Shown here: positions 11,170 to 20,873 of the stretch, piece by piece | How positions within the stretch are numbered: position 1 is the first letter of the stretch | Layout: the number at the start of each line of letters is the position of its first letter | Assembly (NCBI GenBank): GCA_011322445.1 | Contig: DRMV01000047.1 | Coordinates: forward strand, 1 to 64,000 | Length of the DNA stretch: 64,000 nucleotides | Direction: 5' to 3' | From: Chloroflexota bacterium | GTDB taxonomy: Bacteria; Chloroflexota; Anaerolineae; Anaerolineales; DRMV01 | Made by a program: the position numbers and the translations under genes | Notes under the pieces: model-generated | Seen by the model: only the letters and a program-made list of their open reading frames with translations | Told to the model about the DNA's origin: nothing | Database searches by the model: none

Positions 11170-12522
11170 ATGCCCAACACAACCGGCATCATTTTAGCCG
11201 CGGGCAAAGGCACCCGCATGAAATCCGATCTCCCCAAGGTGCTGCACCCGCTGCTGGGGCAGCCCATGCTGGCGTATGCCCTGCAGGCCATGCAGGAAGC
11301 CACCGGCAGCAAACCGGTGGTGGTGGTCGGCCATGCTGCCGAAGAAGTGCAGGCTGCGTTTGCAGGCCTGGCCGGGTTTGCCCTGCAAGATCCGCCCTTG
11401 GGCACCGGCCACGCGGTGCAGGCTGCCCAGCGCGCTGTGCCCGAAGACACGCGCTGGGTGCTGGTTTCCAACGGCGACATGCCCCTGCTCACTGCCGACA
11501 CCCTGCGCGACCTGCTGGAAGCCCAGCAGAGCCACGACGGCCCCATCACCATGCTCACCGTCGAGGTGGACGCCCCCCGTGGCTTCGGGCGGGTGGTGCG
11601 CTTCCCCGATGGGCGCGTGCAGGCCATTGTGGAAGAAGCCGACGCCACCGAAGAGCAAAAGCGCATTCGGGAACTCAACGTCGGGGCGTATTGTTTCGAT
11701 GCCGCGTGGTTGTGGGCTTCTCTGCCCAAACTGCCGCTTTCGCCCAAGGGCGAATATTATCTCACCGACCTGGTGGGCCTGGCCGTAGCCGAAGGGCACA
11801 GCGTGCAGGCCCTGCGGCTGGAAGACCCCACCGAGGCCATCGGCGTGAATACCCGGGTGCACCTGGCAGAGGCCGCGACCGCGCTCCAGCGCCGCATCAA
11901 TCGCGGCCTGATGGAAAGCGGGGTGACGTTGATTGACCCCGACCGCACCTACATCGAACCCACCGTGCGCATTGGCCGCGATACCGTGGTGTGGCCCGAC
12001 TGCTACCTGCGCGGCACCACCGAAATCGGCGAGGGCTGCGAAATCGGCCCCAATGCCTACATCCTCGACACCCGCATCGGGAACGCCTGCCGCGTTTTCG
12101 CTTCGGTGTTAGAATACGCCGTGCTGGAAGACCATGTGGATATTGGCCCCTTCGGCCATTTGCGCAAGGGCGCCCATCTGGCGGAAGGCGTTCACATGGG
12201 CAACTTTGGCGAGGTTAAGAATTCCTACCTCGGCCCCGGCGTGAAGATGGGACACTTTTCCTACATCGGCGACGCCACCATTGCCGAAGAAGTCAATATC
12301 GGCGCGGGCACGATTACGTGCAACTACGATGGCGAGCGCAAGCACCCCACGAAAATCGGCAAGGGCGCGTTCATTGGCAGCGACACCATGCTGGTTGCCC
12401 CGCTGGAAATTGGGGAAGGCGCCCGCACCGGTGCCGGTGCAGTGGTGACCAAGAATGTGCCGCCTTATAGCCTGGCAGTAGGCGTGCCAGCGCGAGTGAT
12501 TCGTAAACTGGAAGGAAAATAA
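11170..12522 (+). CDS. glmU: Bifunctional UDP-GlcNAc pyrophosphorylase / glucosamine-1-phosphate N-acetyltransferase
   Basis: GlmU makes UDP-N-acetylglucosamine for peptidoglycan and envelope glycans. The protein has 450 residues, the usual length. The N-terminal uridylyltransferase domain carries LAAGKGTRMKSDLPKVLH. The C-terminal half is a left-handed beta-helix with hexapeptide repeats and the acetyltransferase motif region GAGTITCNYDG. The ribosome site AAGGAG precedes the ATG. The gene lies downstream of a penicillin-binding protein, consistent with a cell-wall role. Confidence 0.97.
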   Translation: MPNTTGIILAAGKGTRMKSDLPKVLHPLLGQPMLAYALQAMQEATGSKPVVVVGHAAEEVQAAFAGLAGFALQDPPLGTGHAVQAAQRAVPEDTRWVLVSNGDMPLLTADTLRDLLEAQQSHDGPITMLTVEVDAPRGFGRVVRFPDGRVQAIVEEADATEEQKRIRELNVGAYCFDAAWLWASLPKLPLSPKGEYYLTDLVGLAVAEGHSVQALRLEDPTEAIGVNTRVHLAEAATALQRRINRGLMESGVTLIDPDRTYIEPTVRIGRDTVVWPDCYLRGTTEIGEGCEIGPNAYILDTRIGNACRVFASVLEYAVLEDHVDIGPFGHLRKGAHLAEGVHMGNFGEVKNSYLGPGVKMGHFSYIGDATIAEEVNIGAGTITCNYDGERKHPTKIGKGAFIGSDTMLVAPLEIGEGARTGAGAVVTKNVPPYSLAVGVPARVIRKLEGK

Positions 12523-12553
12523 CGCTGAGGTTTGACGCCCCCGCGAGGAGTTT

Positions 12554-13840
12554 ATGGACGAAACCGACCTATGGTGGTTTTATACGCTTTTGGCGCTGCT
12601 GCTGGCGCTGGATTTGTTGCTGGCAGCGGTGCGGGCAGGCGTGTTGCGCCTTTCCCTGAGAGACCTCTCTCGTCTGCGCGAGACCGATAACGCCACCTTC
12701 CACCGTTTGCTGGACGTGCTGCGCCGCCGCGACCCCTTGCGGCTGCTGGTGCAGTTGGGCATGTTGCTGGCGCATTTCTTCATCGGCGGCGGTGTGCTCT
12801 ATCTGGCTGTTCGCATCTACCATTTGCCGCTGAACGACCTCGGCGGCCTGTTGGGCCTGCTGGTCGCGGTCGCGTTGATTGTCGGCGCGCTGGAATGGCT
12901 GCTCGACACGTTGGTGCGCGGCCGCCCCGCGGCGATTCGTTGGGCGGTGCCCTGGGCCGAGCGCCTGACGGCCCTGGCTTCCCCTTTCGGGCGCCTGTTC
13001 TCGCGTCGCGCCGAAGCCGATTGGCTGCTCAACGACGAAACGTTCCAGGCACTGCTCCAGGCCAATTTTCAGGAAGGCCGCCTGGAGCAGGAAGAGCGCG
13101 CCATGCTGCGCTCGATTATGCGCTTTGGCGAAACCTTAGTGCGGGAAATCATGGTGCCGCGCATTGATATGGTGGCGGTGGAAGTGAACACCCCTCTGCA
13201 AGAGGCGGTGGATCTTTTCATCCAAACCGGTTTTTCCCGGTTGCCGGTGTATGAAAAGAAAGTTGATGACATCATCGGCCTGCTCTACGCCAAGGATTTG
13301 CTACCCATTTGGCGGGACGGCCGGGAAACCGCCCATGCATTGCGCAACCTGTTGCGGCCGGCCTATTTCGTGCCCGAAGCCAAAAAGGTGGACGAACTGC
13401 TGGCCGAGATGCAGCGCCGTCGTATGCACATGGCGCTGGTGGTGGATGAGTACGGTGGCATTGCTGGCCTGGTGACGCTGGAAGACATCGTCGAGGAAAT
13501 CATCGGTGAGATTCAAGACGAATACGACCTCGAAGAAGAAATTCCCAACATCCGCCCTTTGGGACCGGGGGAATACCTGCTCAGTGGCCGCGCCGACATC
13601 GATGACATCAACGAAGCCCTGGGCACCGATTTCCCCTCGGAAGATGCCGATACCCTGGGCGGCCTTTTGCTTACTGTAACCGGCCACATGCCTGCCGAAG
13701 GTGAAGCCGTGACTATTGGCGGGTTCCTGTTCACCATCCGCAAGGTGGACCAGCGGCGCATTGTGTTGGTGCACGCCCGCCGTCTTGTGGAAGGTGAAGC
13801 CGTGACACCTGCCGTTTCTGAGGATGTCCATGAAGCCTGA
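12554..13840 (+). CDS. CBS-pair membrane protein of the CorC/HlyC (CNNM-like) family
   Basis: The protein has 428 residues. The N-terminal 130 or so form about three hydrophobic segments in the place of a DUF21 domain. A CBS pair follows (about 195-315, starting near the EIMVPRIDM motif). The C-terminal CorC/HlyC domain (about 330-410) contains the usual DEYGG and TLGGLLL-type stretches. Relatives take part in magnesium or cobalt efflux and are often misnamed haemolysins. The ribosome site is GAGGAG. The stop overlaps the cdd start. Confidence 0.85.
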   Translation: MDETDLWWFYTLLALLLALDLLLAAVRAGVLRLSLRDLSRLRETDNATFHRLLDVLRRRDPLRLLVQLGMLLAHFFIGGGVLYLAVRIYHLPLNDLGGLLGLLVAVALIVGALEWLLDTLVRGRPAAIRWAVPWAERLTALASPFGRLFSRRAEADWLLNDETFQALLQANFQEGRLEQEERAMLRSIMRFGETLVREIMVPRIDMVAVEVNTPLQEAVDLFIQTGFSRLPVYEKKVDDIIGLLYAKDLLPIWRDGRETAHALRNLLRPAYFVPEAKKVDELLAEMQRRRMHMALVVDEYGGIAGLVTLEDIVEEIIGEIQDEYDLEEEIPNIRPLGPGEYLLSGRADIDDINEALGTDFPSEDADTLGGLLLTVTGHMPAEGEAVTIGGFLFTIRKVDQRRIVLVHARRLVEGEAVTPAVSEDVHEA

Positions 13841-14243
13841 AGTGCAAGCCCAACTGATTCGCGCTGCCCGGGCGGTGCGTCGCCATGCTTACGCGCCTTA
13901 CTCTCGCTACCCGGTGGGCGCGGCGTTGTTGACCCGCAGCGGCAAAATTTACACCGGGGTGAATGTCGAAAACGCGGCCTTCCCCTCGGGCATGTGCGCC
14001 GAGCGGGTGGCGGTGTTCAAAGCCGTTTCTGACGGGGAACGGGCGTTTGAGGCCATTGTGGTGGTCACCGAAAACGGCGGCGCGCCGTGCGGTGCCTGCC
14101 GTCAGGTGCTGGCCGAGTTTGGCACCGACCTGGAAGTGGTGGTAGCCGATGCTTCCGGCGCGGTGGTGCTGGAAACCACCCTGGCCGAGTTGTTGCCCGC
14201 TTCGTTTGGCCCCCAGAGCCTGCCGGGGGCGGAGGAGGCCTGA
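13830..14243 (+). CDS. cdd: Cytidine deaminase
   Basis: This enzyme deaminates cytidine and deoxycytidine in pyrimidine salvage. The protein has 137 residues, typical for the tetrameric form. The zinc-site motifs are visible: the Cys-Ala-Glu of MCAERVAVF with the proton-shuttle Glu, and CGACRQVLAEF with two Cys ligands. The second ATG (13830) was chosen because GAGG sits six bases before it; an in-frame ATG at 13824 has no room for a ribosome site. It overlaps the preceding gene by 11 bases and the next by one. Confidence 0.95.
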   Translation: MKPEVQAQLIRAARAVRRHAYAPYSRYPVGAALLTRSGKIYTGVNVENAAFPSGMCAERVAVFKAVSDGERAFEAIVVVTENGGAPCGACRQVLAEFGTDLEVVVADASGAVVLETTLAELLPASFGPQSLPGAEEA

Positions 14244-14965
14244 TGCGGGTGCTGGTGTTTTCCGATATTCATGCCAACCTGACGGCTCTGGAAGCCGTGC
14301 TGGCTGACGCGGGCCCGGTCGATGCCCATTGGTTCCTGGGGGACCTGGTGGGCTACGGGCCGGACCCCAACGAATGTGTCGCGCGTGTCCGCTCTTTGCC
14401 CAACCTGGTGGCCGTGTTGGGCAATCACGATGCGGCGGTGTTGGAGAAAATGCCCCTCAACTGGTTCAACCGTGAGGCCCGCAACCTCATCCGCTGGACG
14501 CAAGAGCGCCTTACGCCAGAAAACTTTGCTTTTTTGCAGCAGTTGCCCGAACAACAGCCGCAAGGGAAGGTGCTGTTGGTGCACGGCAGCCCGCGTGCCC
14601 CGGTGACGGAATATATTTTGACCGCCGAGATCGCCGCTGAGGCGCTGGCACGTACCGAGGCCAGTTTCTGCTTTGTGGGGCACACCCATTCCCCTGCCCA
14701 CTGGCAGGAAGAGGACGGCGGGGTACGTTTTTGCCCGCCGGTGTTGGGGGAAGCCCTGCCGCTGAAGCCGCGAGCAATTCTCAACCCGGGCTCGGTGGGG
14801 CAGCCCCGCGATGGCGACCCGCGCGCTGCTTACGCGCTTTACGACACCGAAGCCCAAACGTGGGCCTGGCGTCGGGTGCCTTACGACATTGGCGCGGTGC
14901 AGCAGCGGATGCGGGCATTGGGGCTTTCCCCCACGAATGTTTTGCGGCTCGCTGTGGGCCGCTAA
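14243..14965 (+). CDS. Calcineurin-like metallophosphoesterase
   Basis: This is a 240-residue YfcE/MJ0936-type phosphoesterase. All the family blocks are seen in order: SDIHANLTAL, GDLVGYGPDPNEC, GNHDAAV, VHGSPR and VGHTHSP, which build the two-metal site. The ATG overlaps the cdd stop (TGATG) and is preceded by GGAGGAGG. Family members cleave phosphodiesters or nucleotides in the cytoplasm, but the substrate here is unknown. Confidence 0.88.
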   Translation: MRVLVFSDIHANLTALEAVLADAGPVDAHWFLGDLVGYGPDPNECVARVRSLPNLVAVLGNHDAAVLEKMPLNWFNREARNLIRWTQERLTPENFAFLQQLPEQQPQGKVLLVHGSPRAPVTEYILTAEIAAEALARTEASFCFVGHTHSPAHWQEEDGGVRFCPPVLGEALPLKPRAILNPGSVGQPRDGDPRAAYALYDTEAQTWAWRRVPYDIGAVQQRMRALGLSPTNVLRLAVGR

Positions 14966-14978
14966 GTGAGGGATGGTG

Positions 14979-16262
14979 ATGCAAAAGCCTCCTGCTTCCC
15001 GCGATGCGTGGCCGTGGTGGCGCTGGTTGCTGGTGGCCGGTGCGTTGGTGCTGGCTGAGGTGGCTTTCTTTGTGCTGGTTTTTCGCTCGCGCGAAAAGGC
15101 TGCCCCGCCCGCGACGGCCACACCGGTGCCCGTCGCGACGCCGATGGCATCGGCAGAGGCCGCTGGGCCTGGGGCCGACATGCAGGGCCAGGTGTATAAA
15201 GCGCGGGTAGTGGCGATTTTGGAAAGCCGCCCCATCATGCTGGGGGATCATCGACAAACGTACCAAAAAGTGCGCATTCGCCTGCTGGAAGGCCCGCTTG
15301 CGGGCACCGAAATGGTGATGGATTTCGGCCAACGCCAGACGTTGCCCTCGGACATGCACCTGCGCGCAGGCGATGAGATTTTGGTCAACGTTTTGCGTCG
15401 TCCCGATGGCGGGCTGATGGTGTATTTCGTCGATTTCGTGCGCCTGCGGGCGATGTTCATCCTGTTTTTGGTGTTTGCTTTCTTTACCATTGCTGTTGGC
15501 GGTTGGAAGGGACTGCGCGGCCTGATGGGCATGGCTTTCAGTTTTGCTGTGATTTTCCTCTTTATCTTGCCGCAAATTCTCCACGGCCACAACCCCGTGG
15601 TGGTCACGGTGTTGGGTTCGGCGGTGCTTTTGGGTGTGACCCTCTACCTGATTTATGGCTGGACCCTCAAAACGCACGCTGCTGTGTTGGGCATTTTGGC
15701 GGCTTTGGTGATCACGGGCGTGTTGGCCCAATATTTTGTCGTGCTCAGCCGCCTGACCGGCTTTGGCAGCGAGGATGCGCTTTACCTCATCCAGTTCTCG
15801 ACGGTGCGCATTGACATCCGGGGGCTGGTGCTCGCCGGCATGTTGGTGGGCGCGTTGGGCGTGCTGGACGATTTGGCGATTACTCAATCGTCAGTGGTCT
15901 TTCAACTTTACGCCACTGATCCAACGCTTTCGTTTCGGGCGCTGTATCGCCGCGCGATGCAGGTGGGGCGCGACCACGTCGCTGCTACCGTGAATACCCT
16001 GGTGCTGGCCTATACCGGCGGGGTGTTGCCCATGCTGTTGTTGTTTTACCTCACCAACGAGCACCCTCTCCAGGTGCTGAACTATGAGTTTGTGGCGCAA
16101 GAGATTATCAGCATGATGGTAGGGTCGTTGGGGTTGATTGCCGCGGTGCCTTTGACCAACCTGTTGGCGGTTTCGCTGGCGCATTATCACGAGCGGCTGG
16201 GGCCTGTGGGGCGCTACCTTGGGCCGCCCGACCGGGGCGAAGGCCACGTTCATGTGCATTGA
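14979..16262 (+). CDS. YibE/F-like multipass membrane protein
   Basis: The protein has 427 residues. One N-terminal membrane segment (about 15-37) is followed by a soluble domain of some 110 residues and then by seven or so hydrophobic segments. The layout and the conserved core (GVLDDLAITQ, VAATVNTLVLAYTG) match the YibE/F family, whose function is not established. The second ATG (14979) was chosen because GAGGG lies six bases before it. The C-terminus ends in a short His-rich HVHVH. Confidence 0.82.
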   Translation: MQKPPASRDAWPWWRWLLVAGALVLAEVAFFVLVFRSREKAAPPATATPVPVATPMASAEAAGPGADMQGQVYKARVVAILESRPIMLGDHRQTYQKVRIRLLEGPLAGTEMVMDFGQRQTLPSDMHLRAGDEILVNVLRRPDGGLMVYFVDFVRLRAMFILFLVFAFFTIAVGGWKGLRGLMGMAFSFAVIFLFILPQILHGHNPVVVTVLGSAVLLGVTLYLIYGWTLKTHAAVLGILAALVITGVLAQYFVVLSRLTGFGSEDALYLIQFSTVRIDIRGLVLAGMLVGALGVLDDLAITQSSVVFQLYATDPTLSFRALYRRAMQVGRDHVAATVNTLVLAYTGGVLPMLLLFYLTNEHPLQVLNYEFVAQEIISMMVGSLGLIAAVPLTNLLAVSLAHYHERLGPVGRYLGPPDRGEGHVHVH

Positions 16263-16304
16263 TATCGGTAGCGCCGCCCCCGTTTTTCGGATAGCCGAGG
16301 AGCC

Positions 16305-17606
16305 ATGAAAAAATTTCTCCGCCGCGTGGGGCAGTGGTTCGTGCCAGGTTTGGGCATCAAGCGCTGGCTGGGACTTATTGTGCTGGGCACCACCCTGCTG
16401 GGGCTGGGGCTGGCGGTGCTACTGTTGAATTTTTACCGCACGGCGCCGGAGGCATGGTGGTTGCCGTTGCTTTCGGCGGCTGCGTTGCGCTTTTTGCCCC
16501 GCTGGCTGCGGGCGGCCATTTTTGGCGCCGCGGGCTTTTTGGCGTTGGGCTGGGGTCTGTGGGGGCTGAGCCGCTCGTTGCTGGCGCCCTTTTTGCGGGC
16601 CGATAAGCCCATCGTTGAAACCCTGGCCGAGTATCGTCGCAAGGAGCATGGCCCACATGTGGTTGCCATTGGTGGCGGGCATGGGCTTTCCACCTTGCTG
16701 CGCGGCCTGAAGCACTACACCCACAACATCACCGCGGTAGTCACTGTGGCCGACGACGGCGGTTCTTCGGGACGGTTGCGCCGCAGCCTGGGCATTTTGC
16801 CCCCTGGCGATATCCGTAATTGCCTGGCGGCCCTTTCCAACGATGAGGCCCTGCTCACCCAACTTTTTCAATACCGTTTTGCCGACGGCGGCAGCGAATT
16901 GGACGGCCATGCCTTTGGCAACCTTTTCATTTCGGCGCTGAGCGCGATCACCGGCAGTTTTGAAGAGGCTGTGGCCGAATCGGGGCGGGTGCTCTCGGTG
17001 CATGGCCGGGTGTTGCCTTCCACCCTGCGGCAGGTGCATTTGGCCGCCGAGGTGGCGTTGCCCCATGACGCGGCCAGCGTGCAGGTGGTGGGGGAAAGCC
17101 GCATTCCCGAGGTGGCGGGGCGCATCCAGCGGGTGTGGCTGGAGCCGGAGCAGCCGCCTGCCTTCCCGGCGGCGATTCGCGCGATTTTGACGGCCGATAT
17201 GGTGGTGGTGGGGCCGGGAAGCCTTTACACGAGCATTTTGCCCAACTTGCTGGTGCCCGATATTGCCGCGGCCCTGCGCGCCACCCGCGCTTTGCGGGTG
17301 TTCGTGTGCAATGTCGCTACTCAACCTGGTGAGACTGATGGTTTTTCGTGCCAGGACCACCTCGCGGTGATCGAAGCCCATGTGGGGCAGGATTTGTTCG
17401 ACCTGGTGCTGGTGAACCACGCTTTTGAAGGGCCGTTGCCGCCGGGCGTGGCGTGGGTGCGGGTCGAGGAAGACCGTCCTTTGCCCTACCCCATGCACAG
17501 CGCAGCGCTTTGTTCCCCTGATGCCCCGGCCCGGCACGACCCCGAAGCCTTAGCTACGACTTTGATGCGCCTGCTGGAAAGCCGCACCGGCCCGCTCAAG
17601 ACGTAG
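16305..17606 (+). CDS. yvcK: YvcK/YbhK-type gluconeogenesis factor (CofD-like), with membrane N-terminus
   Basis: YvcK proteins bind UDP-sugars and affect cell-wall synthesis and growth on gluconeogenic carbon sources in Firmicutes. The protein has 433 residues. About 100 N-terminal residues carry two to three hydrophobic segments not present in Bacillus YvcK. The CofD-like domain starts near residue 115 with VVAIGGGHGLSTLLRGL, then VADDGGSSGRLR and PPGDIRNCLAALS. The ribosome site is GAGGAG. Confidence 0.9.
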   Translation: MKKFLRRVGQWFVPGLGIKRWLGLIVLGTTLLGLGLAVLLLNFYRTAPEAWWLPLLSAAALRFLPRWLRAAIFGAAGFLALGWGLWGLSRSLLAPFLRADKPIVETLAEYRRKEHGPHVVAIGGGHGLSTLLRGLKHYTHNITAVVTVADDGGSSGRLRRSLGILPPGDIRNCLAALSNDEALLTQLFQYRFADGGSELDGHAFGNLFISALSAITGSFEEAVAESGRVLSVHGRVLPSTLRQVHLAAEVALPHDAASVQVVGESRIPEVAGRIQRVWLEPEQPPAFPAAIRAILTADMVVVGPGSLYTSILPNLLVPDIAAALRATRALRVFVCNVATQPGETDGFSCQDHLAVIEAHVGQDLFDLVLVNHAFEGPLPPGVAWVRVEEDRPLPYPMHSAALCSPDAPARHDPEALATTLMRLLESRTGPLKT

Positions 17607-17626
17607 CGCCCCTTTGGAGTAGCCTC

Positions 17627-18106
17627 ATGCCGCTGGTTTATCTTGCTCTGGGTTCCAACCTCGGCGACCGCGCCGCGCGTTTGGAAGCCGCCCGCACGGC
17701 GCTGGCCCGCAGGATGACTTTGCGGCGGGTTTCTCGCATTTACGAAACGCCGCCTTGGGGTTATGTGGAACAGCCGGCGTTTCTCAACCAGGTTGTGGCC
17801 GTCGAAACCGACCTGGGCCCCGAGGCGCTGCTCACTTATCTCAAATATATGGAAGCCGAACTGGGGCGCAAGCCTTCTTTTCGCTACGGGCCGCGGGTAA
17901 TCGATCTGGATATTTTGTTCTACGGCAACCTGGTGCTGGAAACGCCGCACTTGCTCATTCCCCACCCGCGCCTGCATGAGCGGGCTTTTGTGCTGGTGCC
18001 CTTGGCCGAGATTGCTCCCCGCTTGCGTCACCCCTTGCTGGGGTTGACGGTAGCCGAGATGGCGGCCGAGGTGGATGCTGCCGGCATTACCGTGTGGGAA
18101 GGCTGA
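17627..18106 (+). CDS. folK: 2-amino-4-hydroxy-6-hydroxymethyldihydropteridine diphosphokinase
   Basis: HPPK transfers pyrophosphate from ATP to the pterin in folate synthesis. The protein has 159 residues, the usual size. Diagnostic blocks are [10 protein letters not shown] at the start, QPAFLNQVV, and the signature [15 protein letters not shown], which holds the metal-binding Asp pair. It sits between yvcK and aroQ in the same direction. GGAG precedes the ATG. Confidence 0.95.
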   Translation: MPLVYLALGSNLGDRAARLEAARTALARRMTLRRVSRIYETPPWGYVEQPAFLNQVVAVETDLGPEALLTYLKYMEAELGRKPSFRYGPRVIDLDILFYGNLVLETPHLLIPHPRLHERAFVLVPLAEIAPRLRHPLLGLTVAEMAAEVDAAGITVWEG

Positions 18107-18161
18107 CGCAGCCGGTTTTTGCGAGGGGCGTTTGCTTCCAATTCCTGTGGAAAGTGGTGTC

Positions 18162-18617
18162 ATGATGCCAGCGATTCTTGTGCTTCACGGTCCTAACCTC
18201 AACCTGCTGGGTACGCGTGAGCCCGAAATTTACGGCGCGCTCACCCTGGACGAGATCAATCGCCGTTTGGAAGCCCTGGCCGCCGAGTTGGGCGTGACGG
18301 TGCGGGCCTTCCAGAGCAATAGCGAGGGCGCGTTGATCGATGCCCTGCACGACGCCCGCACCTGGGCCGATGGCGTGGTGTTCAACCCCGGCGGTTACAC
18401 GCATACCTCGGTGGCGCTGCGCGATGCCATCGCCGCGATGGGTTTGCCTGTGGTAGAGGTGCATCTTTCCAACGTCCACGCGCGCGAAGACTTCCGCCGC
18501 CGTTCTCTCATTGCGCCGGTATGTCTGGGCACGCTGAGCGGTTTTGGCTGGCAAAGTTACGCCTTGGGGCTGCGGGCGCTGGCGGCTTACCTGGCAGAGC
18601 ACGGCAAGCCCGCATGA
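18162..18617 (+). CDS. aroQ: Type II 3-dehydroquinate dehydratase
   Basis: This enzyme dehydrates 3-dehydroquinate in the shikimate pathway; aroKB and aroC lie about 5 kb away on the other strand. The protein has 151 residues, as expected. [17 protein letters not shown] contains the catalytic Tyr. [25 protein letters not shown] and the His in [11 protein letters not shown] complete the active site. The start is taken at the first of two adjacent ATG codons; the ribosome site is weak. The stop overlaps the yigZ start by four bases. Confidence 0.95.
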   Translation: MMPAILVLHGPNLNLLGTREPEIYGALTLDEINRRLEALAAELGVTVRAFQSNSEGALIDALHDARTWADGVVFNPGGYTHTSVALRDAIAAMGLPVVEVHLSNVHAREDFRRRSLIAPVCLGTLSGFGWQSYALGLRALAAYLAEHGKPA

Positions 18618-19291
18618 GCACCCCCGCTGAAGCCGCCTATCCGGTGCCTGCCTGCGAGGTGCGGCGCGAAATCGTGGTCGTCAATTCCCGCTTCATTGCG
18701 GCGCTGGCGCCTGCGGCCACGGTCGAGGCTGCCCGGGCTTTTGTCGCCCGCATTCGCGGGGCGTTCCCCGACGCCTCGCATCACGTCCCGGCCTACATCG
18801 TGGGCGGTGGGGCGAGCGCGGTGGCCCACGCCTCGGACGATGGCGAGCCGGCGGGTTCGGCCGGGCGGCCCGTGCTGGCCGTGTTGCGGGGCAGTGGTCT
18901 GGGTGATGTGGTTGTGGTGGTGACCCGCTACTTTGGCGGCACTAAACTGGGCATCGGTGGCCTGGTGCGGGCCTATACCCAGGCGGCGCAGCGCGTGGTG
19001 GCAGCCGTGCCGCGCGCTCGCAAGGTGCTCAGCCATACGGTGATGCTGGGGTTGCCTTATAATCGCCTGGAGCAGGTCAGGCGCTTGACGGCGCAGCACG
19101 GTGGAACGGTGCTTGATGAAGCCTTTGCTGCGGAAGTGACCCTCACGCTGCGCTTTCCGGCTGCAGCCTTCCCCGCGTTTCAGGAGGCACTGCAGGAATT
19201 TTCGGCAGGGCGGCTGGAGGCCGTGGTGCTGGAAACCGGCATGGTGCGCCTGCCGCCGCCCGACCTGAGCCCCTGCGAAACGCTTGGGTGA
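18614..19291 (+). CDS. YigZ/IMPACT family protein
   Basis: The protein has 225 residues with the two-domain layout of the family. The N-terminal UPF0029/Impact domain contains [13 protein letters not shown] and [19 protein letters not shown], the family signatures. The C-terminal domain (about 145-215) resembles the DUF1949 ferredoxin-like fold. The family is linked to translation by homology to eukaryotic IMPACT; the bacterial role is unclear. The start overlaps the aroQ stop (ATGA). Confidence 0.92.
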   Translation: MSTPAEAAYPVPACEVRREIVVVNSRFIAALAPAATVEAARAFVARIRGAFPDASHHVPAYIVGGGASAVAHASDDGEPAGSAGRPVLAVLRGSGLGDVVVVVTRYFGGTKLGIGGLVRAYTQAAQRVVAAVPRARKVLSHTVMLGLPYNRLEQVRRLTAQHGGTVLDEAFAAEVTLTLRFPAAAFPAFQEALQEFSAGRLEAVVLETGMVRLPPPDLSPCETLG

Positions 19292-19330
19292 TGCCGGTGT
19301 GCGCTTTTGAGTGAAAGTGAGCCTGATGCA

Positions 19331-20122
19331 ATGAACGCGCGCGATCCTCAGGAATTCCGGCTTTTGTTGATGCCGCCCGCTGCGGGCGCGTGGAATATGG
19401 CTGTGGATGAAGCCGTGCTGGAAGCCGTGGGGCGCGGGGAAGCCCCCCCGACCCTGCGGTTGTATGCCTGGTCCCCGCCGTGCCTTTCGTTGGGCCGCCA
19501 CCAGCCTGCGGACGACGTGGACCGCGCGCGCCTGGCTTCCCGCGGCTGGGCGTGGGTGCGGCGGCCTACCGGCGGCCGGGCAATTTTGCATACCGATGAA
19601 CTGACCTATGCCCTGGTTGCGCCTGCCGACCACCCCTTGATGCGCGGCGGCGTGTTGCCCAGTTACCGCCGCATTGCCGCGGGCCTGTTGGAGGCCCTGC
19701 GTCTGTTGGGCATTGCCGCCCGCATGGAGGGCGAACGTTCCCCCGAGAAGCAGCCTGCGGCGATGTGCTTTGAAACCCCCTCCAGTTATGAAATCACGGT
19801 GCAGGGGCGGAAACTGCTGGGCAGCGCGCAGGCGCGGCGGCAGGGGGCGGTGTTGCAGCACGGCAGCCTGCCGTTGTGGGGCGATTTGGGGCGCATTGCC
19901 GATGTTTTGCGTTTTCCCGATGAGCACGCGCGGAAAGCCGCGCGCGCGGCTGTGCGACAGCGCGCACTGACGGCTTCGGAGGCCGCTGGCCGCGAAGTGG
20001 GCTGGTGGGAAGCCGCCGACGCTTTCCGCCGCGGCCTGGCAGGTGCGTTGGGGTTGCGGTTCGTCTTTGGAGTGCTCACCGAGGGGGAATTGGCACGCGT
20101 GGAGGCGCTGACGCGCCGCTAA
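19331..20122 (+). CDS. Lipoate-protein ligase family protein (LplA/LipM type)
   Basis: The protein has 263 residues and one BPL/LplA catalytic domain. The family pattern is seen in SLGRHQPADDV, RRPTGGRAILHTDELTYA and LLGSAQARRQGAVLQHGSLP, which contains the lysine-less variant of the acceptor loop seen in some octanoyltransferases. It moves lipoyl or octanoyl groups to carrier proteins. LipM/LipL-type octanoyl transfer is as likely as true lipoate ligation, since no separate accessory domain is present. The ATG at 19331 is used; a TTG at 19307 is also in frame, and neither has a strong ribosome site. Confidence 0.85.
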   Translation: MNARDPQEFRLLLMPPAAGAWNMAVDEAVLEAVGRGEAPPTLRLYAWSPPCLSLGRHQPADDVDRARLASRGWAWVRRPTGGRAILHTDELTYALVAPADHPLMRGGVLPSYRRIAAGLLEALRLLGIAARMEGERSPEKQPAAMCFETPSSYEITVQGRKLLGSAQARRQGAVLQHGSLPLWGDLGRIADVLRFPDEHARKAARAAVRQRALTASEAAGREVGWWEAADAFRRGLAGALGLRFVFGVLTEGELARVEALTRR

Positions 20123-20350
20123 ACCCCTTGCGCTGGATGAAGCGCGCACTTTTATGAAAAAGCCGTGGTGAGGCGGGCTGCGGCTGGGCATTGTGTGGCC
20201 GTCAGGAAGCGAGGCCGGAGCACAGAACGCACCGCCCCCAAAATCGCTTTCTAACAAAACGCTTATTTTTCGTTTGCGTTTTTCTTACATTGTCGCGGTA
20301 GGTTAAGGGCAGAGCCGAGAAAGGCAAAACCTTTCAGCAGGAGGTGAGCT

Positions 20351-20803
20351 ATGGCTGAACTCGTGCGGTGGGATCCCTTCCGTGAGGTGGTTTCGCTGCG
20401 GGAAGCAATGGATCGCCTCCTCGACGAAGCCTTCACCCGGCCGCTCTCGCTGAGCCTGGGCGAAAATCTGGCCTGGATGCCGCAAATTGATATGTACCAG
20501 ACCGAGGACGAAGTGGTTGTCAAGGCCACGGTGCCCGGCGTGAAACCGGAAGATCTCCACATCACCGTTACGGGCGACGTGCTGACCATTCGCGGCGAAG
20601 TGAAGCAGGAAGAGGAAATCAAAGACGCTTCTTACCACATCCGTGAGCGCCGCTACGGCACCTTCTCTCGCTCGTTGCCACTGCCGGTGCCGGTGCTGAT
20701 CGACAAGGCCAAAGCCGAATTTGAGAACGGCATCCTGACCTTGACACTGCCCAAGGCCGAAGAAGTGCGGCCGAAGACCATTGAGGTGAAGGCGAAGAAG
20801 TAA
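20351..20803 (+). CDS. Hsp20/alpha-crystallin small heat-shock protein
   Basis: This is an ATP-independent holdase chaperone of 150 residues. The alpha-crystallin domain covers about 40-140, with the ending ENGILTLTLPKAEE that carries the conserved A/G-x-L-like motif, and a C-terminal IEV tail. The ribosome site AGGAGGTGA is very strong. The 228-bp spacer upstream (20123-20350) is A/T-rich near 20250-20300, where a promoter is likely, but I cannot name exact hexamers or a CIRCE element. Confidence 0.95.
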   Translation: MAELVRWDPFREVVSLREAMDRLLDEAFTRPLSLSLGENLAWMPQIDMYQTEDEVVVKATVPGVKPEDLHITVTGDVLTIRGEVKQEEEIKDASYHIRERRYGTFSRSLPLPVPVLIDKAKAEFENGILTLTLPKAEEVRPKTIEVKAKK

Positions 20804-20825
20804 ACTCAACACCCCTTCAGCGGCG

Positions 20826-20850
20826 AGGTCGGGGCCCAGGCCCCGGCCTT
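20826..20850 (+). terminator. Probable terminator after hsp20
   Basis: A 10-bp stem with one G-T pair (20826-20835 with 20840-20849) and a CCAG loop is followed by a weak T-rich stretch (TTCGTTTG). It lies between hsp20 and the zinc-ribbon gene. Confidence 0.55.
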
Positions 20851-20873
20851 CGTTTGCTGTTACGGAGCGAGCC